From Caldifarciminota bacterium (GTDB lineage: Bacteria; Hydrothermota; Tepidihabitantia; B3-TA06): a DNA stretch of 41,348 nt. Below the pieces are notes generated by a model. It searched no databases. It had not been told where the DNA came from and saw only the letters and a list, made by a program, of their open reading frames with translations. Below are positions 37,816-41,348 of this stretch, one piece after another. Each line of letters begins with the position of its first letter. Positions within the stretch are counted from its first letter, which is position 1. The stretch is from NCBI GenBank assembly GCA_023128825.1, contig JAGMDF010000019.1:1-41348 (forward strand), given 5' to 3'. Made by a program: the position numbers and the translations under genes.

Positions 37816-38702
37816 GCCGCACCCATCTCAGTGATCAATTTGATGGTCGCCTCGTCCTCGATCCCCAATTCCTTTGCCTCAAGACCGAATGCAAAACCCA
37901 TAAGCTGGGTGAAGTAAAGAACCGGCAAACCCTTGAAACCGTAAGAACGCTCTGCGACCTCCACCTGCCTTGTGCCGATGTTGAACTCGCACAGAGGGCA
38001 GGAAAGGATGATAAGGTCAGCTCCTGATTCACGGGCACTGCTAACGATATGCTCGGTGCGCTCTAAAACCAAATCCTTGTTTGCAAGAGTCTGATAGGAA
38101 CCGCAGCACTCAAGCCGCGAGGGCCAGTTGACCGGTTCGGCACCAAGAGCGCGAACCAGATCTTCCATGACCGAAGGATCTTCCAGATTATCTACACCCG
38201 CGCCTTCAGGCCGTACCAAAGCACATCCGTAATAGGAGGCAACTCGCAGACCACTAAGAGGTTTGGTTACCTTTGAGCGAATCTGCTCCCAGCCCAGATC
38301 GTCGCGCAGGAGTTCTAAAAGGTGACGAACCTTAACCTTGCCCGAATATTTAAGTTCCTCCTTGTACATGAAGTCGTTGAGCTCGGAGAGCCTTACAGGG
38401 TCAGAGGCGATAAACTCGTTGGCACGCTTGAGGGTGTTGTAGCACATGGAACACAGGGTGAGAACTTCACTCTCGCCCATCTCCTCGACCCTTATCATGT
38501 TGCGCACCGTGGCGATGTGGTGCATGGTATCATCGGTGGTAAGGGAGAACACAGTTCCGCAGCAGTTCCAGCGCTCAATCTCCCGCATCTGGATGTTAAG
38601 AACCTTGGCAATGGCGAAAGCCGACTGCTCAAACGCCTTGCCCGTTGTCTTCAAGGTGCAGCCTGGATAGTAGGCGATGGTTCGGGGTTTTCCAGAGCTC
38701 AT
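37812..38702 (-). CDS. hdrB: Heterodisulfide reductase subunit B-like
   Basis: YYPGCTLKTTGKAFEQSA, RWNCCGTVF, LCSMCYNTLKRAN, YYGCALVRPEG, LECCGSYQ (CCG domains). Confidence 0.92.
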   Translation of the reverse strand: MSSGKPRTIAYYPGCTLKTTGKAFEQSAFAIAKVLNIQMREIERWNCCGTVFSLTTDDTMHHIATVRNMIRVEEMGESEVLTLCSMCYNTLKRANEFIASDPVRLSELNDFMYKEELKYSGKVKVRHLLELLRDDLGWEQIRSKVTKPLSGLRVASYYGCALVRPEGAGVDNLEDPSVMEDLVRALGAEPVNWPSRLECCGSYQTLANKDLVLERTEHIVSSARESGADLIILSCPLCEFNIGTRQVEVAERSYGFKGLPVLYFTQLMGFAFGLEAKELGIEDEATIKLITEMGAA

Positions 38703-39106
38703 CCTGACAATTTCCTCAAAGCCGATACCCAGGCGATGGTCGGGTATCGCTCTCGCTCCTCCTCAGGTATGTTATTAAGGTCTAACTGATCGATGTTCTT
38801 GCGCAGACATACCTGGCGAAGCGCCTCCAGCACGCGCGCGATGTCTATCCCTTTGGGACAGCGCGAGGTGCAGGTAAAGCAGGACGCGCATACCCAGATG
38901 GTTTTGGATGAAAGCACCGCCTCCACCTCACCCAATTGCAGAAGCCTGATCGCCTGGTTCGGCATGATGTCCATGAGGCTTATGGATGGGCAGTCGCCTG
39001 AGCAGCGTCCGCACTGGTAGCAGGCAAAAACGTCAACTTCAGAAATCCGCTCAACCTTGTCCAGGATGTCGCGGCGAGACTTCGTATGCTTGCCAAGCTC
39101 AATCAT
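38699..39106 (-). CDS. hdrC: Heterodisulfide reductase subunit C-like
   Basis: CYQCGRCSGDCPSISLMDIMPNQAIRLLQLG; CASCFTCTSRCPKGIDIARVLEALR. Confidence 0.92.
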   Translation of the reverse strand: MIELGKHTKSRRDILDKVERISEVDVFACYQCGRCSGDCPSISLMDIMPNQAIRLLQLGEVEAVLSSKTIWVCASCFTCTSRCPKGIDIARVLEALRQVCLRKNIDQLDLNNIPEEERERYPTIAWVSALRKLSG

Positions 39107-39115
39107 TTAGCGGTG

Positions 39116-39144
39116 ATTATAGGACTAAGACGGGGGGTTGTCAA
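39116..39144 (-). promoter_or_regulatory. Sigma70-like promoter of the Hdr operon
   Basis: Minus strand TTGACA-N17-TATAAT, 9 nt before the hdrC ATG. Confidence 0.65.
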
Positions 39145-39181
39145 CCAGAATAGCGGCTGCTTATATAAGGGATTCTTACCC

Positions 39182-39209
39182 TTGACAAAACCCCGCTTTG
39201 GCCTACTAT
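39182..39209 (+). promoter_or_regulatory. Sigma70-like promoter
   Basis: TTGACA-N16-TACTAT before GGAGGTG and ATG 39227. Confidence 0.6.
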
Positions 39210-39226
39210 TCTTATGGAGGTGATTT

Positions 39227-40111
39227 ATGAAGCATCTAAAGCTTAGCTTAATCCCTTTAGGGGTTATCTTGGCATTCAGTGGGTGCACACACGTGGTAAA
39301 CGTCCCGCAGATACCGGAGTTGATAGTCCCTGAAGATGGCGCGGTGTTTGAAGCGGAACCGCCGACGTTTATCTGGACCTCCGATTCGTTATTTCTAGCG
39401 GACGCCTACATTATCATAATCCTCAAGGACTCATTGAGAAGTGAAGACACCCTGGTCTATGAAACCCTCGAAGATACGACTTATACGATGCCCCAGGATA
39501 TATTTAACTCAGCCGACAGCGGCACCTACTGCTGGGTGGCGGTGGTTCACTGGATAGACGGGAATGTGGAGACTACCGCCCACGGCGATCCTCGCACCTT
39601 CGTCATCAAGAAACCGGAGGAACCGCAGGGCCTTGACCTCGACACCACCTACTTCCCGTTCGGGCTGGGGTATGAATGGTGTTATGAAAGCAACAACGGG
39701 GGTGTCTATGACACATTCACGGTAGAAGTCACAGATTCTTCTTGGATAGCAGACACGCTAGTGTTCCAATTAATTGGAAGTTTTTACGGCATTAGTAACC
39801 CAGTAGAAATCTGGGATAATCAAGTGACGGTATTCGATGAGTTAATTGACGTCGTCCCCCAGGCATGTACCTTAATAAATGAACCTTTGAAGTTTTACGT
39901 AATAAGCTATCGTAGCGATATTCTGTGGATAACAGTGTACTATCCCTGGGGTGAAGATCCAGATGGCTTTGCCGAATGTTGGACAACGCATGAAAGAGGC
40001 ATCGGAGCAAGAAAACAAGAAAGGACAAACTGGAGTGGAGGAGGACCTGTATCAGGTTTTACTTATACACTTCTTACTATGACCACCCCGGAGGGGCAAA
40101 GATACCCGTAA
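39227..40111 (+). CDS. Secreted lipoprotein of unknown function
   Basis: MKHLKLSLIPLGVILAFSGCTHVV lipobox; fibronectin/Ig-like ELIVPEDGAVFEAEPPTFIWTSD. Confidence 0.7.
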   Translation: MKHLKLSLIPLGVILAFSGCTHVVNVPQIPELIVPEDGAVFEAEPPTFIWTSDSLFLADAYIIIILKDSLRSEDTLVYETLEDTTYTMPQDIFNSADSGTYCWVAVVHWIDGNVETTAHGDPRTFVIKKPEEPQGLDLDTTYFPFGLGYEWCYESNNGGVYDTFTVEVTDSSWIADTLVFQLIGSFYGISNPVEIWDNQVTVFDELIDVVPQACTLINEPLKFYVISYRSDILWITVYYPWGEDPDGFAECWTTHERGIGARKQERTNWSGGGPVSGFTYTLLTMTTPEGQRYP

Positions 40112-40161
40112 ACGAACCAATTTAAACCTATAATCACGTCTTAATCCACGGAATAAAATCG

Positions 40162-40189
40162 TTGACATCGGTGTATTTCTCTTTAGACT
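40162..40189 (+). promoter_or_regulatory. Sigma70-like promoter
   Basis: TTGACA-N16-TAGACT immediately upstream of the 40197 ORF. Confidence 0.5.
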
Positions 40190-40196
40190 ATAGGAG

Positions 40197-40889
40197 ATGA
40201 AGGTGTTGTTATTGCTGTATTTGGCGGCTCTCCCCCAAAAGGAGGTGCTGACATACGACGTCAACCTCGGGCCGCTGTACGCCGGTGAGATGAAACTCTC
40301 GTTCATCGAGACCGAGTTTGAGGGTCAGCACTGCTACAGGTTCCGCTCGGTCCTCTCATCCCTTGAGAGCCTTGCCTGGCTCTTTACCCTGAACGACACC
40401 ATCTACTCTTACGTAACCCGCGATTCTTTCAAGGTGCTCTACTTCGAGAAGCGAATGCACGAAACTAATTACGATACCGTAATAAGGGTGCGCTTCGACT
40501 GGGAGGGTCAGCGCATCTGCTACGAGGACGGCTCCTCCTATCCCCTGCTGCCCGGCACCCTGGATATCGTATCGATCTACTATTACTTCAGACTCAACCC
40601 GCTGGCTGTGGACGAGGAACGCGATGTTGTCCTGCACGCCGATCGCATGACCGAGCGAGCGACAGTACAGGCGGTCAAGGAGGTGGCGGTCAGATCGAAA
40701 GCCTCGCCTTCTGGATCGTTCTCCTGCACCAAGCTGGTGCCCGACGTTCGAGGTAAGGGCAGCTTCGGCTCGGGCGGAAACCTGATCTTCTATCTTACGA
40801 ACGATGAGAACCTATATCCTGCGTTAATCAGAACACTTATGACAGTTGGCTCCATCTCGGCGAGGCTAAAATGGATCTGGCAGGAATGA
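40197..40889 (+). CDS. DUF3108-like exported protein
   Basis: LTYDVNLGPLYAGEMKLSF...YRFRSVLSSLESLAWLFTLNDTIYSYVTRDSFKVLYFEKRMHE; true start may be GTG 40203. Confidence 0.65.
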   Translation: MKVLLLLYLAALPQKEVLTYDVNLGPLYAGEMKLSFIETEFEGQHCYRFRSVLSSLESLAWLFTLNDTIYSYVTRDSFKVLYFEKRMHETNYDTVIRVRFDWEGQRICYEDGSSYPLLPGTLDIVSIYYYFRLNPLAVDEERDVVLHADRMTERATVQAVKEVAVRSKASPSGSFSCTKLVPDVRGKGSFGSGGNLIFYLTNDENLYPALIRTLMTVGSISARLKWIWQE

Positions 40890-40985
40890 CCACCTCACGA
40901 AGTAGCTGCCGGCTGAAGCCGTCGTGGGGACCCCGGAATATTTACCCCAAGACAATTCACCGCAATTTCGAAGCAACTCTTTATT

Positions 40986-41018
40986 CCCTCCCCCTTGATG
41001 GGGAAGGTTAGGAGGGGG
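40986..41018. repeat. Short imperfect palindromic repeat CCCTCCCCCTTGATGGGGAAGGTTAGGAGGGGG
   Basis: Similar unit at 41097-41130. Confidence 0.55.
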
Positions 41019-41096
41019 TAAAAGTAGTGCGAACGTTCGCACCATCGTGGCGCCGTTGTGCGTCAAGTTTTCAGCGAGGCTTAAGACTCGTATTAC

Positions 41097-41130
41097 TCCC
41101 TCTCCCTTTGGAGAAGGCTAGGGTGAGGGG
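41097..41130. repeat. Short imperfect palindromic repeat CTCCCTCTCCCTTTGGAGAAGGCTAGGGTGAGGG
   Basis: Similar layout to 40986-41018. Confidence 0.55.
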
Positions 41131-41158
41131 ATTTACCATATGAAACAGGAGCAGTTTA

Positions 41159-41348
41159 ATGACATCTAAGCCACCGGAGATCCATGCCATTCTTCTTGTA
41201 GGAGGCAAGGGCGAGCGATTCTGGCCCGCAAGCACGCCGGAACGCCCCAAGCAGTTCCTACGGATATTCTCTGATAAATCAATGGTGGCCGAAACGGTGG
41301 ATCGCATAAGTTCAATGATTCCAAAGACTAACATTCACTACGTACTGC
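41159..41348 (+). CDS. Mannose-1-phosphate guanylyltransferase, N-terminal part (runs off the window)
   Basis: MTSKPPEIHAILLVGGKGERFWPASTPERPKQFLRIFSDKSMVAETVDRI. Confidence 0.85.
   Translation, partial: MTSKPPEIHAILLVGGKGERFWPASTPERPKQFLRIFSDKSMVAETVDRISSMIPKTNIHYVL

Overview
The window appears to come from a Gram-negative-type bacterium, possibly a candidate-phylum lineage (this is inference; I could not assign taxonomy). Its left end is a roughly 9.97 kb integrative element inserted in a tRNA-Gly(GCC) gene. A second, imperfect copy of the tRNA 3' end lies at 9990-10038, and 11-bp-spaced TTGCACCA repeats occur near both ends. The element carries a tyrosine integrase, a small HUH-Rep-like protein, an intricately folded non-coding region (two potential three-way junctions plus a hairpin), a PKD-repeat lipoprotein and a compact restriction operon. 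That operon encodes a short EVE/Mrr-N-like peptide, a PD-(D/E)XK nuclease, a nuclease-methylase fusion, an HsdS-like subunit and a protein with a HEPN-like RxxxxH motif. I see no HsdR helicase. This operon is the best candidate for an undescribed defence system. The remainder is mostly chromosomal: polyprenyl-phosphate sugar transferase, FAD protein, GT2, SDR epimerase, purC, a DAO-type oxidase, a secreted protein, pyrG, an acyltransferase-lptC-lptA-lptB-rpoN cluster, a stand-alone Type IIG-like RM gene, a YitT-family protein, and a six-gene Hdr/MvhD electron-transfer operon that includes an HdrA with a GltD/NfnB-like insertion. Lipoproteins, a DUF3108-like protein and the start of a mannose-1-phosphate guanylyltransferase end the window. 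All functional calls come from motif reading without database searches.
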